A DNA stretch of 6,514 bases, from contig JAWXVE010000092.1 in NCBI GenBank assembly GCA_044425575.1, forward strand, positions 1-6,514, written 5' to 3'. The number at the start of each line of letters is the position of its first letter. Position 1 is the first letter of the stretch. The notes under the pieces are model-generated. The model saw only the letters and a list, made by a program, of their open reading frames with translations, was not told the origin of the DNA and did no database searches. The translations under genes were made by a program, and so were the position numbers. Positions 6,461-6,514 of this stretch are shown piece by piece. The DNA comes from JAWXVE01 sp044425575. Its GTDB lineage: Bacteria; Bacillota; Clostridia; Lachnospirales; Lachnospiraceae.

Positions 6461-6514
6461 TCCTAAGTGAAGATATTTTCGTTCCATGGAAAGGGTGGAT
6501 TACTATACAGATAT

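Noticed and set aside
6482..6491. Ten-base palindrome TTCCATGGAA upstream of precursor 5
   Set aside because: It occurs once, lies upstream of the promoter block and is not repeated before the other units, so an operator role cannot be supported.

Overview
The window looks like part of a ribosomally synthesised peptide (RiPP/bacteriocin-like) export locus from a low-GC Firmicute. The AT-rich coding sequence, AGGAG-type ribosome binding sites and sigma-A-like promoters suggest a clostridium, perhaps of the Lachnospiraceae; that taxonomic placement is inference.

Left part (1-4382, + strand): two adjacent ABC-transporter genes of the kind paired with Nif11-like or nitrile-hydratase-like leader peptides (the NHLM ABC1/ABC2 pair). 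The first gene is cut by the left edge. The frame stays open from base 1 and the first ~30 visible residues match the end of a C39 double-glycine peptidase domain, so the true start lies upstream and the GTG at 124 is internal. The second gene starts 14 bases after the first stops. It has an N-terminal soluble domain of about 290 residues, a membrane domain and an ATPase domain. A bidirectional terminator hairpin (4402-4429) separates it from the convergent right half.

Right part (4501-6386, - strand): five tandem paralogous precursor genes of 97-102 codons. Each has a 79-residue Nif11-like leader of constant length ending in (A/G)VAGG, followed by an unrelated core of 18-23 residues. None of the cores contains cysteine, whereas every leader carries the same pair, C28 and C34. 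Genes 5, 3 and 2 (from the right) have a shared upstream promoter block; genes 4 and 1 do not. This suggests three transcription units: 5-4, 3, and 2-1.

Two relics lie between genes and do not appear as ORFs. At 4838-4894 (-) there is a leaderless copy of a core related to that of precursor 2. At 4445-4499 (-) there is a 55-base fragment of a second NHLM ABC2 ATPase gene, 49/55 identical to 3925-3979 but inverted, with mostly synonymous differences. They show that the array has been rearranged by recombination and deletion.

Inferred working: leaders are recognised through the conserved helical region, the C39 domain cuts after GG, and the two ABC proteins export the mature cores. No modification enzyme is visible in the window, so whether the cores are modified is open.
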